Assembly (NCBI GenBank): GCA_028281625.1
Contig: JANQJN010000159.1
Span: 1 to 35,204 of the forward strand
From: Emcibacteraceae bacterium
Lineage (GTDB): Bacteria; Pseudomonadota; Alphaproteobacteria; Sphingomonadales; Emcibacteraceae
Length of the DNA stretch: 35,204 bases
Direction of reading: 5' to 3'
Shown here: piece by piece, positions 23,200 to 31,235 of the stretch
Layout: every line of letters starts with the position of its first letter
Position numbering within the stretch: position 1 is the first letter of the stretch
Made by a program: the position numbers and the translations under genes
The notes under the pieces: generated by a model
What the model saw: the letters and a program-made list of their open reading frames with translations, nothing else
Told to the model about the DNA's origin: nothing
Databases searched by the model: none

Positions 23200-24189
23200 T
23201 TAGCCAGCACCACCATATAGCCTTGGATCAAGGGCGCTCATGTTACCGTCAATGATGGAAAGCGCGTGCTCACGGTCACTGGCGAGCATGGTTGGTGCAT
23301 CAAGATCCACGTAACTCGCTTCACTTGCGATAAACATGCCCGCTGCCATGGAAAGCGATGTTCCGACCATACAGCCAACCATGATATCGAAGCCCATGTC
23401 CTTTGCCTGATCAAGAAGCTTCTTGGCTTCGGTAAGCCCGCCGGTTTTATCAAGCTTGATATTGACCACATCATAAATCCCGTGAAGGCGTTCAAGATCC
23501 GCCGCCACATGGCAACTTTCATCACCACCAAGTGGAAGGGGTGCATTGATGCCGCGAAGGGTTTCGTCTTCGGCTGGAGGTACAGGCTGTTCAAGCATTA
23601 CAACGCCATTGTCCTTAAGGGTCTGACCCACCCGTCGAACGATATCTGCGTTCCAGCTTTCGTTGGCATCAACGATGATCGCCGCGTTTGGTGCATTTTC
23701 GTGTACAGCGCGAATGCGGTTTTCAATGTCGTCAGAGTTCATTTTGACCTTGATGGTCGGGAAATTGGCTAGGGTTTTTGCCTTTGCGCCCATTTTTTCG
23801 GCGTCGCCAATGCTGATGGTTTCCACCGATTTTAAATCATCCGGCCAACGGTGACCCATCAGTTCTGCGATGGTTTGACCGCTTTGCTTGGCTTCCAGAT
23901 CCCACAGGGCGCAGTCGATGGCATTTCGTGCGGCGCCCGCAGGTATGGCGTCCTGAAGATCGGCTCGGGTAAGTCCTGCCTCCATTTGCGGCGCGATTTC
24001 TTCGATCTGCGCCATCACGCTTTCAACACTTTCACCATAGTGGGGGGTGGGGCAGCTCTCGCCCCATCCTTTATGGTCACCTTCTTCGATTTCCACCACG
24101 ATCACGGTGGTATCGACGCGTGAACCGCGGGAAATTACAAACGGTGTGTGAAGGTCGAATTTTTCGGCTCTAAAGGTGAAGTTTCTCAT
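23200..24189 (-). CDS. dgcA: N-acetyl-D-glutamate racemase DgcA (dipeptide-epimerase-like enolase family)
   Basis: A 329-residue enolase-superfamily enzyme. The active-site elements are visible in order: lysine pair in TIKVKMN, metal ligands in IIVDANESW (Asp), MLEQPV (Glu) and LGGDESC (Asp), and the second catalytic lysine in VNIKLDKTGG. In the D-glutamate pathway DgcA converts N-acetyl-D-glutamate to N-acetyl-L-glutamate. On sequence alone it could be called an L-Ala-D/L-Glu epimerase; the adjacent dgcN, 9 bp upstream in the same operon, favours DgcA. Confidence 0.85.
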   Translation of the reverse strand: MRNFTFRAEKFDLHTPFVISRGSRVDTTVIVVEIEEGDHKGWGESCPTPHYGESVESVMAQIEEIAPQMEAGLTRADLQDAIPAGAARNAIDCALWDLEAKQSGQTIAELMGHRWPDDLKSVETISIGDAEKMGAKAKTLANFPTIKVKMNSDDIENRIRAVHENAPNAAIIVDANESWNADIVRRVGQTLKDNGVVMLEQPVPPAEDETLRGINAPLPLGGDESCHVAADLERLHGIYDVVNIKLDKTGGLTEAKKLLDQAKDMGFDIMVGCMVGTSLSMAAGMFIASEASYVDLDAPTMLASDREHALSIIDGNMSALDPRLYGGAG

Positions 24190-24198
24190 TGCTTTTCC

Positions 24199-25233
24199 TT
24201 ATTTTAGGGCATCCACGAATGATTTAACACCGGTGATCATGGGATCAAAGCAGGGCACACCAAATTCTTCTTCCAAAGCGGCCATTTGCTTGCGGCCTTC
24301 TTCCTCGCCAACGGTGCGGCAGTTAAGGGCAATGCCGCCAAGCTTCGCTTTTGGGTTGGTCAGCCGCGCATGCTTAAGGTTTAATTCGATGCAATCCGCC
24401 ATATCGGGCATGGGCATATGAGGAAGGCCTTTGATATGCTCGCGATTGGCTTCGTGACACATCACTAGCACATCTGCCTGTGCACCATGCAGAAGGCCAA
24501 GGCTTACACCCGCGAACGCCGGGTTATAAAGCGACCCCTGGCCTTCGATCACATCCCAATGGTTTTCGTCCGCAGCGGGGGATAGCTCTTCAATCCCGCC
24601 GGCGATAAAGTCCGCGATTACCGCATCAATACAAATGCCGCTTCCTTCAACGAGCACACCGGTTTGGCCAGTCGCTTTAAAGGATACATCAAAGCCCTGC
24701 GCCTTCATTTCATTGGTGATGGCGATGGTTGAGTACATTTTACCCACTGAGCAATCAGTCCCGACGGCCAGGATCCGCTTGCCGCTGCGTTTTTCACCGG
24801 TACCGGTCTTAAGGTCAGTGTAGCCGTGGCGTACGTTATGCAATGTTACACCATGTTTTTCAGCTGCTTCACGGATGGCCGGGAATTCTTCAAGCTTGCG
24901 GTGAAGGCCGCTTGCGACGTCCATTCCTGCTTCAATCGCTTCCACGATATAAGGTTCCCACTCCGGCTCCACGTAGCCACCAGCATTGGCAAGACCGATG
25001 ACAAATGTCTTGGCACCCTTTGCGGCGGCTTCCTGGATCGATAGCTTTTCAAGCCCTACAGTCAGCGGACTGTTGCCACCGGCAATTTCACCGATACAAA
25101 TATCCGGATTAAACTGCGCAATCCCGCGGGAAGTTTTGATGGAAAGTTCCTGATCACCGCATCCCAAAAACAGATGATAGGGGGTTTTAAGATGCTGTGT
25201 TTCGTTTGCTCTTTTTACGGTCATTTTTGACAC
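24199..25233 (-). CDS. dgcN: D-glutamate N-acetyltransferase DgcN (DUF1611)
   Basis: A 344-residue DUF1611 protein with a P-loop-like segment AVGTDCSVGKMYSTIAITNE near the middle, plus IAQFNPDICIGEIAGGNSPL, HWDVIEGQGSLYNPAFAG and VLMCHEANREHIKG. DgcN acetylates D-glutamate using acetyl-CoA as the first step of D-glutamate catabolism known from marine Proteobacteria. The gene precedes dgcA in a two-gene operon and is divergent from a LysR regulator, the dgcR-dgcN-dgcA arrangement described for that pathway. Confidence 0.88.
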   Translation of the reverse strand: MSKMTVKRANETQHLKTPYHLFLGCGDQELSIKTSRGIAQFNPDICIGEIAGGNSPLTVGLEKLSIQEAAAKGAKTFVIGLANAGGYVEPEWEPYIVEAIEAGMDVASGLHRKLEEFPAIREAAEKHGVTLHNVRHGYTDLKTGTGEKRSGKRILAVGTDCSVGKMYSTIAITNEMKAQGFDVSFKATGQTGVLVEGSGICIDAVIADFIAGGIEELSPAADENHWDVIEGQGSLYNPAFAGVSLGLLHGAQADVLVMCHEANREHIKGLPHMPMPDMADCIELNLKHARLTNPKAKLGGIALNCRTVGEEEGRKQMAALEEEFGVPCFDPMITGVKSFVDALK

Positions 25234-25291
25234 TCCTGAATCATTTGATTTCTTATACCGTAAGCCACAAAAAAAAGCGTATGAAATAACG

Positions 25292-25316
25292 GCTATAACA
25301 TATAGCTATAAGCTAT
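25292..25316. promoter_or_regulatory. Overlapping palindromes in the dgcN/dgcR promoter region
   Basis: GCTATA-ACA-TATAGC (25292-25306) overlaps ATAGCT-ATA-AGCTAT (25302-25316). The centres are exactly 10 bp apart, so both sites face the same side of the helix. Each contains the T-N11-A spacing typical of LysR sites. They lie about 20 bp before dgcR and 60 bp from dgcN, as expected for DgcR binding. Confidence 0.6.
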
Positions 25317-25337
25317 GGATTGTGATATATAAATGCT

Positions 25338-26219
25338 ATGAGACTCAGACAAATTGAAATCTTTAATGAAGTTTATGCAAACGGCTCCATATCAGGGGCA
25401 GCGCGGGCGCTGAATGTGGCGCAACCAACGGTGAGTAAAATACTGAAACACACTGAAGATCAGCTTGGTTTTCTGCTATTTCAAAGAAGCAAAGGACGCC
25501 TGATCGCCACATCAGAAGCAAATGTGCTTTATAAGGAAACCAAAGGCATTTACCGGCAAATCGCGCGGCTGAACAACACGGTTGATACTCTAAAGAACCC
25601 GGACGCGGGAAAATTCAGGATTGTTTCGGTAGCAGCGCTGGGGCTTGAAGCTCTCCCAAAACTTATTCAAAAGTACCGGGAAAAATATCAAGACACTCAA
25701 TTTATCTATCAAACCCACCATTATCATGACCTGATTGATCGACTGCTTGCTTTTGATAAGGACCTGGGCTTTGCGCTAAATCCGCCCACACGGGAAGGGA
25801 TCAAGCAAATCCCCATCGGCGAAGGTGAACTTGTGTGCATTTACCAGGGCGGTGAATTTGATGATTATCCGAACCGCCTGAAGCTATCTGATCTGGAAGG
25901 ATTTGATTTTGTCAGCATTGAAGCCAGCGGGCCCTTAGGTGATATCCTAAGCGCACGGATGGAGAAGGAAGATCATCATTTTAACGCCAAAATCATCGCC
26001 CAAACCTACTTTGTCGCAAGAAACATGGTAGGCCTTGGCAGCGGTATCGCCATCGTCGACAGCCTGACCGCCAAATCACAGGGGCCGGGCGACATCAAAT
26101 ATAAAGGTTTCAACCCACCGATGAAATTCGCTGTCAAAGCGCTTTATGCGGAAGAACGCCCGCTTTCGAAGAGCTATCTCGATTTTCTTGACTTCCTAAA
26201 AAAGAATATTGAGCTTTGA
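25338..26219 (+). CDS. dgcR: LysR-family regulator DgcR
   Basis: A 293-residue LysR regulator. The N-terminal helix-turn-helix is in MRLRQIEIFNEVYANGSISG, then AARALNVAQPTVSKILKHTE; the effector domain covers about 90-290 with YQTHHYHDLIDRLLAF and MVGLGSGIAIVDSL. It is divergent from dgcN-dgcA and probably activates them in response to D-glutamate, as DgcR does in the described pathway. The final 39 bp, including the stop, are repeated exactly at 28106-28144 beyond the SDR/TetR genes. Confidence 0.85.
   Translation: MRLRQIEIFNEVYANGSISGAARALNVAQPTVSKILKHTEDQLGFLLFQRSKGRLIATSEANVLYKETKGIYRQIARLNNTVDTLKNPDAGKFRIVSVAALGLEALPKLIQKYREKYQDTQFIYQTHHYHDLIDRLLAFDKDLGFALNPPTREGIKQIPIGEGELVCIYQGGEFDDYPNRLKLSDLEGFDFVSIEASGPLGDILSARMEKEDHHFNAKIIAQTYFVARNMVGLGSGIAIVDSLTAKSQGPGDIKYKGFNPPMKFAVKALYAEERPLSKSYLDFLDFLKKNIEL
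26181..26219 (+). repeat. 39-bp direct repeat, copy 1 (3' end of dgcR)
   Basis: This is the end of intact dgcR, from GATTTTCTTGAC to the TGA stop. It is identical over 39 bp to 28106-28144. Together the copies bracket the SDR/TetR module. Confidence 0.92.
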
Positions 26220-26223
26220 GGGA

Positions 26224-26255
26224 TGGTCGCATACGACCCAAAGCGTACTGTCGAG
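26224..26255 (+). repeat. REP-like extragenic element, copy C
   Basis: TGGTCGCATACGACCCAAAG begins this copy, 4 bp after the dgcR stop. It aligns without gaps to copies A, B, D and E around the core GC-A/T-TA-CGACC-AA. The inverted repeat is poorly kept in this copy. Confidence 0.55.
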
Positions 26256-26278
26256 AGTTGTGTATTTAACCTCATTAT

Positions 26279-27166
26279 TTATTTCATGCGAAATTGTGTG
26301 TCTGTTAACTTTTCCGATAATTTCCAAAGCTGTTCAGCAACACGTGCGTCTTGCGAGTATTTACTTCGCTTCGCTATGCCGGGGGGACCCTTCATTTCCA
26401 ATAGACCTGTAGGACCGTAATATTCTCCCCCGTTGACAGATTGACTCAGGGCAGCCTTTAATGCTGGTTTCGCAGCATTAAAAGTTGAGTGGAGAAATAA
26501 AGGGACAAAGGTGAATCGTAAAAATGTCATTAATAGGGGCGACATGTTCTCGAATAAGCCAGTATCAGTTCCCCCCGGATGTGCTGCAACAGAGATTATT
26601 TTTTTTCCTGAAGTCTCAAGTATTCTATTTAACTCATCGGAGAACATCAAACAGGCCAGTTTTGATTGTGCGTATGCAGCATCCCATTTGGACTGATTTT
26701 CACAATTAAGATCATCGAAATTAATTTTTGCATTTTTGTGGGCGATGCTGCTTAAAGATATCACTCGTGATGCTCGTGAATCAGGCATTAAATCAATTAG
26801 CAAAGATACAAGTAGAAAATGTCCAAGGTGGTTGGTAGCAAATTGAAGCTCCATGCCGTCTGGCGTTGTCTTCGGCTTATTTAGCAATATACCAGCATTG
26901 TTTATTAGTATATCGATATGGTCAATTCGAGCTTTGAGGCGTTTCGCGAACTCTCTAATTGAAGCAAAATCCGATATGTCGACTTGGTATACTGAAATTT
27001 CTGCGTTTCGAAATTCCGATAGCAATTGTTTCTTCGCTAGCTCCGCTTTCTCCGGGTTTCTACACGCCATTACCACGTGAAAACCTTCTTTCAGCATTCC
27101 TTTTGATATTTCAAATCCGACACCACTATTTGCACCTGTAATAACAGCAATTTTATTCTGGTTCAT
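26279..27166 (-). CDS. Short-chain dehydrogenase/reductase (retinol-dehydrogenase-like)
   Basis: A 295-residue classical SDR. Cofactor-binding TGANSGVGFEI is at about residues 10-20, followed by ACRNPEKAE (a basic residue after strand 2, favouring NADP), NNAGILL, the catalytic serine region VISLSSIAHKN and YAQSKLACL with catalytic Tyr and Lys. The substrate is unknown; relatives act on lipophilic alcohols or aldehydes. It is divergent from a TetR regulator with two operator-like palindromes between, so the pair is probably a regulated detoxification module. The module is AT-rich and lies between two copies of the dgcR 3' end. Confidence 0.88.
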   Translation of the reverse strand: MNQNKIAVITGANSGVGFEISKGMLKEGFHVVMACRNPEKAELAKKQLLSEFRNAEISVYQVDISDFASIREFAKRLKARIDHIDILINNAGILLNKPKTTPDGMELQFATNHLGHFLLVSLLIDLMPDSRASRVISLSSIAHKNAKINFDDLNCENQSKWDAAYAQSKLACLMFSDELNRILETSGKKIISVAAHPGGTDTGLFENMSPLLMTFLRFTFVPLFLHSTFNAAKPALKAALSQSVNGGEYYGPTGLLEMKGPPGIAKRSKYSQDARVAEQLWKLSEKLTDTQFRMK

Positions 27167-27206
27167 TTTAGTATCCTTCTTAACGCTTGAGCTTTATTGA
27201 ATATTA

Positions 27207-27228
27207 ATTTACACTCAATAGTATACTT
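27207..27228. promoter_or_regulatory. Second, weaker TetR operator
   Basis: ATTTACACT-CAAT-AGTATACTT (27207-27228) is an imperfect copy of the stronger palindrome 45 bp to the right. It is nearer the SDR start, so it would control that gene. Confidence 0.5.
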
Positions 27229-27251
27229 TATATGAAAATATTTGCAACATA

Positions 27252-27273
27252 TTTTACACTTTATAGTGTAAAA
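27252..27273. promoter_or_regulatory. TetR operator between SDR and TetR genes
   Basis: TTTTACACT and AGTGTAAAA form a perfect 9-bp inverted repeat with a 4-bp spacer, 22 bp before the TetR start. The size and location are typical of an autoregulatory TetR-family operator. Confidence 0.7.
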
Positions 27274-27295
27274 TAATATTTAAGGTTTTGTAATA

Positions 27296-27901
27296 ATGAG
27301 AAAAAAAAGAGATACCAGTAAGAAAAGAGAAGCCATTTTAAATGGTGCAATTGATGCATTTATCGAACTTGGCTTTGACAAAACCAATATGGATTACATT
27401 GCTCAGAAGGCAAATTCATCTAAAAAGACTCTTTACAATCATTTTGCAAGCAAGGAGGCATTGATTGAAGCAGCATTCAATTGCTTTCTTAAAGAAGCAT
27501 TTGAAAGTAAAAATATCGAATATAAATCTGATGTGTCCTTGGAAACTCAGTTAAGTGAATTTGCCGACACAACCATTATGTTAACCGAGAATCCGAGAAA
27601 ACTTGGCTTAATGCGAGTAACTCTAAGCGCATTTATCAGCCATCCTGAATTGGCGGAAAGGGCTGTTATTTTCTCAGACGCACAGGAAGATGGACTAATA
27701 GATTGGCTCATAAAAGCATCTAAAGATGCGCGTTTAAAAGTTGACGATCCAAAACTAGCTGCTGAAAGTTTTTGGTCTTTATTTGCAGGAACTTTTTTCT
27801 GGGCTCCAATTGTACGTGGGCCTGTGGGAAAAACACAAGGTAAAATACTAAAAGAAGAGTTTATTCAGCTCTTCCTATCTAGGTATCGCGTAAACCAATA
27901 A
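27296..27901 (+). CDS. TetR/AcrR-family transcriptional regulator
   Basis: A 201-residue repressor. The N-terminal helix-turn-helix has REAILNGAIDAFIELGFDKT, NMDYIAQKANSSKKTLYNHF and ASKEALIEAAF; the rest is the helical ligand-binding and dimer domain (about 75-200), with FWSLFAGTFFWAPIVRGPVG near the end. It is divergent from the SDR gene and probably represses both genes through the two TTTACACT-type palindromes. The inducer is unknown. The region after its stop (27902-28084) holds nothing recognisable. Confidence 0.9.
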   Translation: MRKKRDTSKKREAILNGAIDAFIELGFDKTNMDYIAQKANSSKKTLYNHFASKEALIEAAFNCFLKEAFESKNIEYKSDVSLETQLSEFADTTIMLTENPRKLGLMRVTLSAFISHPELAERAVIFSDAQEDGLIDWLIKASKDARLKVDDPKLAAESFWSLFAGTFFWAPIVRGPVGKTQGKILKEEFIQLFLSRYRVNQ

Positions 27902-28084
27902 AATGCAATTCATTCTTCTCATTTAGTTCGCTGAAAACAAGGCATTTTTGTCAATGTTTCTTCGATTTTAAGATTCCGATTTTGGAAAAAAGTCAGGGTT
28001 GCCATTCTAATAGATAATATAGTCTAGCCTTTTGTTTTAAGTAATCACTTATCTTAAGAACAGACTGACCCGAAGGGAGATTAG

Positions 28085-28144
28085 CCGCTTTCAAAAGCGT
28101 ACCTTGATTTTCTTGACTTCCTAAAAAAGAATATTGAGCTTTGA
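28085..28144 (+). pseudogene. Duplicated 3' tail of dgcR
   Basis: The last 39 bp (28106-28144) equal the end of dgcR exactly, stop codon included. About 20 bp further upstream are related but diverged (CCGCTTTC is shared, then mixed mismatches). No more of the gene is present. It lies 183 bp after the TetR stop and is followed, like intact dgcR, by a REP-like element. Confidence 0.88.
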
Positions 28145-28155
28145 TTACCACTGAC

Positions 28156-28187
28156 TGTCTGCTAACGGCCAGAAGTGGTCATTAACG
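28156..28187 (+). repeat. REP-like extragenic element, copy B
   Basis: The copy begins TGTCTGCTAACGGCCAGAAG and continues GTGGTCATTAACG. It lies 12 bp after the duplicated dgcR tail and before the convergent aminotransferase gene. It is the closest relative of copy A. Confidence 0.6.
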
Positions 28188-28202
28188 CCTACCTTAGATG
28201 CT

Positions 28203-29537
28203 TCAAATTCTTGCTACAGCGCTTTTAATGCGATCCAGCGCTTCCTCAAGGATACTTCGTGGGCAAGCGATATTTAACCTTACAAAGCCCTCGCCTTCGG
28301 CTCCATATGTACTTCCCTGTTCAGGAAATACTTTTGCATCATCAACGAACAATGATCTGAGAGCGACATTATCTAAACCAAGACCACGGCAATCAATCCA
28401 AACGAGATAAAGTCCTTCTGCCTCTTGCAATCTCATTCCCGGAATTGAGTTGTGTATATAATCTCTTAAATAAAGATAATTGCCCTCCAGATATTTTTTG
28501 AGATCAATAAGCCATGGCTCGCCTTTTTCATAAGCTGTCTGTAGCGCTAACGTCCCGAGAACATTCGTACTGAATAGCTCATTAAGTCTAAGCGGAATTT
28601 CGTTGAACTGTTCTCTTAATTTAGGGCTGGAAATTACAGTTGTGGCAGTTTTTAGTGCCGGGAGGTTAAAAGACTTGCTTGGACTATTACAAACAACCAG
28701 TATGTCGTTAATGCGCTCATCAATATCAGCAAAGGTGGTAAACTTAGACCAGGAATAGATCAGATCGCAGTGGATTTCATCACTTACGATCAGCACATCA
28801 TGCTTTAGGCAAATCTCACCAAGCCTCGTTAACTCGGCGCGTGTCCATACCCGACCAACAGGATTGTGCGGGCTACAAAATATGATCATCTTTGTTTTAG
28901 GATCAGACGCCTTGTTCTCAAGGTCGTCAAAATCCATTACATATTTTTCATTCTCAAGTAACAACGAATTGCGCAACACAATACGGTCATTGTTTTCAAT
29001 CGACTGGCCAAATGGATGGAAAACTGGCGTTTGAATAATGATCTGATCTCCCGGCTCTGTAAAAGCCTGTATTGCCATGTTCACCGCAGGCATCACTCCT
29101 GCAGTTATGAACACCCAGTCCTTCTCTATGTGCCAGTTGTAATGTCGTGACATCCAATTGGAGATTGATTGATAATATGAACTTGTAGGCTTGGTGTAAC
29201 CAAAAATGCCGTGCTTAACTCTTTCTTCCATAGCCTCAATGATCGCCGGTGCTGTTTGAAACTCCATATCAGATAGTGACAAGGGAAGAGGTTTGTTTTC
29301 TATACCTCCTTCAGTGTCATGAGCAACTTCAGAATTGTGGTCAACTTCATGTGGGATACCATCCTGATAATTAAAATCCCATTTGATGGAGTTTGTTCCC
29401 CTTCGGTCATGAATGACATCGAACGGACTTCCCATTTCCTGAGCATTTACGATACCACTGTCTGCACCTGCAAGTATAAGTCCGGTTGATGCTGCACTAG
29501 CCAATTTCATAAAATCCCGTCTATTTGTTGAAGTCAT
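28203..29537 (-). CDS. PatB/MalY-like PLP-dependent aminotransferase / C-S lyase with Tat signal
   Basis: A 444-residue fold-type I PLP enzyme, longer than the usual ~390 because of an N-terminal extension. TSTNRRDFMKLASAASTGLI is a textbook twin-arginine signal, cleaved probably near VNAQ (about residue 32). PLP-site motifs are ITAGVMPAVNMAIQ, SPHNPVGRVWTRAE, VSDEIHCDLIYS and SPSKSFNLPALKTA with Schiff-base K288. PatB/MalY relatives are cystathionine beta-lyase-like and normally cytoplasmic; this one should fold with PLP and then cross the inner membrane. It is divergent from a LysR gene that probably regulates it. The substrate cannot be read. Confidence 0.87.
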   Translation of the reverse strand: MTSTNRRDFMKLASAASTGLILAGADSGIVNAQEMGSPFDVIHDRRGTNSIKWDFNYQDGIPHEVDHNSEVAHDTEGGIENKPLPLSLSDMEFQTAPAIIEAMEERVKHGIFGYTKPTSSYYQSISNWMSRHYNWHIEKDWVFITAGVMPAVNMAIQAFTEPGDQIIIQTPVFHPFGQSIENNDRIVLRNSLLLENEKYVMDFDDLENKASDPKTKMIIFCSPHNPVGRVWTRAELTRLGEICLKHDVLIVSDEIHCDLIYSWSKFTTFADIDERINDILVVCNSPSKSFNLPALKTATTVISSPKLREQFNEIPLRLNELFSTNVLGTLALQTAYEKGEPWLIDLKKYLEGNYLYLRDYIHNSIPGMRLQEAEGLYLVWIDCRGLGLDNVALRSLFVDDAKVFPEQGSTYGAEGEGFVRLNIACPRSILEEALDRIKSAVARI

Positions 29538-29620
29538 GATCTATTCCAATTCGTTCGCATTCGCTGTGGCTGATATTTCATATAACTAAATCATATTGCT
29601 ATTCTGAATATTAGTAAAAT

Positions 29621-29632
29621 TGATAGTTATCA
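29621..29632. promoter_or_regulatory. Candidate LysR operator between aminotransferase and LysR genes
   Basis: TGATA-GT-TATCA is a perfect short inverted repeat, 37 bp before the LysR start and 84 bp from the divergent aminotransferase start. A related half, ATAACTA, lies at 29582-29588. It is plausible as a LysR site but short. Confidence 0.35.
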
Positions 29633-29668
29633 TATTGATTATGAATTAAACGCATATTATGCTGACCC

Positions 29669-30625
29669 ATGAATTTACGAAATCTGGATTTGAATTTACT
29701 TCTTGTCTTTGATGCAATCATGCAAGAACGACAGGTATCTCTGGCGGCGCAGCGAATTGGTCGCACGCAGTCAGCTGTCAGCCACTCGTTGCGGAAACTT
29801 AGAGAAGTATTCAATGACGATCTTTTCATCAGAACAGCAGGAGGTATGGGGCCAACACCTCTCGCGCTGGAGTTATCAGCACCGATCGCATCGGCTCTGG
29901 CTGATATACAAGGCGTTTTGGATAGTCATATTGATTTTAAACCTGATCAAACTGGGCGGACCTTTAATATTGGCGTGTATGATGCAACATCATATTTGTT
30001 TCTCCCATCAATAATTGAAAAGTTTAGAAGAGTAGCGCCAAATGCGACTTTGAATGGACATCACGTAAGTGAAGAAAATGTGTTTGATCTATTGCGTACA
30101 GGTCAAATTGACTGCGCCATTATCGGAAATGCATGCAATGTTCCAGAGGGTATAATTTCCGAAGAAATATTTACGGAAAAATTCATCTGCGCCGTTGATA
30201 AAAACCACTCAATACTCAAGAAGCCAATCGATATTGAAAAGTATCTGTCTTATCCACACCTTCATGTAGCTCGTGATAGCACCACGCCAGGACAAGTAGA
30301 CATTGAGTTGGAGAAAATCGGCTCAAAAAGAAATGTACTTTCAGTAGTGCCTCATTATCTGGTAGTGCCACAAATTATAAGCGGCACAGATTTAATCGTT
30401 ACCATAGGCGAAGGCGCGCTTTACGATTTTGCGAAAGCTTATGACCTCAAATTGTTTAATCCTCCCATCAAAATCCCAGAGGTTAAGTTTTCGCTGTTAA
30501 GTGATCAGCGTGCGAGAATGGATGGTGGTAACAAATGGTTACGCTCACTCTGTGCAAAACGAGGAGAAGAGATAAGGCATGAGAAAAAGGGTCTCTATAT
30601 GAGCAACCCTGAACTCTTTGCATAG
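29669..30625 (+). CDS. LysR-family transcriptional regulator (NodD-type)
   Basis: A 318-residue regulator starting MNLRNLDLNLLLVFDAIMQE. The helix-turn-helix follows in QVSLAAQRIGRTQSAVSHSL, then RKLREVFNDDLFIRTAGGM; this LNLL-VFDA start with the DDLFIR pattern is typical of the NodD/LeuO-like branch. The effector domain covers about 95-305. It is divergent from the exported aminotransferase and is its likely regulator. The ATG lacks a good Shine-Dalgarno. Confidence 0.9.
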   Translation: MNLRNLDLNLLLVFDAIMQERQVSLAAQRIGRTQSAVSHSLRKLREVFNDDLFIRTAGGMGPTPLALELSAPIASALADIQGVLDSHIDFKPDQTGRTFNIGVYDATSYLFLPSIIEKFRRVAPNATLNGHHVSEENVFDLLRTGQIDCAIIGNACNVPEGIISEEIFTEKFICAVDKNHSILKKPIDIEKYLSYPHLHVARDSTTPGQVDIELEKIGSKRNVLSVVPHYLVVPQIISGTDLIVTIGEGALYDFAKAYDLKLFNPPIKIPEVKFSLLSDQRARMDGGNKWLRSLCAKRGEEIRHEKKGLYMSNPELFA

Positions 30626-30647
30626 TAAATTCGACTACAAAGACCAA

Positions 30648-30679
30648 TGTCTGCTATATGTCGGAAGGGGACGATCAAC
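30648..30679 (+). repeat. REP-like extragenic element, copy E
   Basis: TGTCTGCTATATGTCGGAAG begins this copy, 22 bp after the LysR stop. It is the most diverged copy, recognised by register and by the shared TGTCTGCTA and AAG-GGAC pattern. It supports treating the stretch before 30819 as non-coding. Confidence 0.45.
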
Positions 30680-30818
30680 AATACCGAGAACCAGGCCTAA
30701 TTTGCTCTTAAGCCGCCGCTTATCACAAGCCGGCATCATTTTTTTGCAAATGGTTGTTGTCTCGCTCATTTCCTGCCATAGTCAGCGAAATTTTGATTAT
30801 TTGCCAAAGGAAATATAT

Positions 30819-31181
30819 TTGAAAATATCGCACAATCAAAGAAAAGTCATTTGGGGATCAATGGTAATCGTCGTCGTGTTTTTATCGCTTTTGCCTCAAG
30901 GTCAAGTTTCTGTTGAAGTTCCAATTACTGATAAAGTGGCTCATTTTTTAGCTTATTTTGCCCTCGCCTTTGTCGCGCTGTTATCGTCTAGACAAAAACA
31001 TTCATTTCTATCGATTTTAGCAGTACAGATTTCAATCGGCATTTTTGTAGAAGTTGCGCAATCGTTTGTTCCAGGCCGCACACCAGAATTTCTTGATTTT
31101 GTAGCGAACAGTTTAGGGGTTTTGTTTGGGGCTTTGGTATATTTGCTTTTTCGGAAAATAAAACCAATTACTGAAAAATAA
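30819..31181 (+). CDS. VanZ-like small membrane protein
   Basis: A 120-residue protein with about four membrane helices, first near VIWGSMVIVVVFLSLLPQG. The VanZ-family signature is present: DKVAHFLAYFALAFVALLSS, then FVEVAQSFVPGRTPEFLDFV and ANSLGVLFGALVY. The start is TTG at 30819, preceded by AAAGGA seven bases upstream; the same frame is open further upstream but runs through a REP-like element and has no homology-like character. Its function is unknown beyond the VanZ link to envelope or glycopeptide phenotypes. Confidence 0.78.
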   Translation: MKISHNQRKVIWGSMVIVVVFLSLLPQGQVSVEVPITDKVAHFLAYFALAFVALLSSRQKHSFLSILAVQISIGIFVEVAQSFVPGRTPEFLDFVANSLGVLFGALVYLLFRKIKPITEK

Positions 31182-31235
31182 ATTTAGAGTATCACGTTAT
31201 GATGATCGGGCTATTTCGATCGGCAGGAGAGACTT

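Noticed and set aside
26220-28105. Insertion sequence or prophage remnant between the dgcR tail copies
   Set aside because: No transposase, integrase or terminal inverted repeats are visible; the interval codes only for the SDR and TetR proteins.
28150-28200. Integron attC-like site after the dgcR tail
   Set aside because: The TAACG-type sequence lacks the paired R and L boxes of attC, and no integron integrase is present; it fits the REP-like family better.
30618-30818. In-frame upstream extension of the VanZ-like gene starting inside the LysR gene end
   Set aside because: It runs through a REP-like element, lacks a ribosome-binding site and adds residues without family character. TTG at 30819 has AAAGGA at the right distance.
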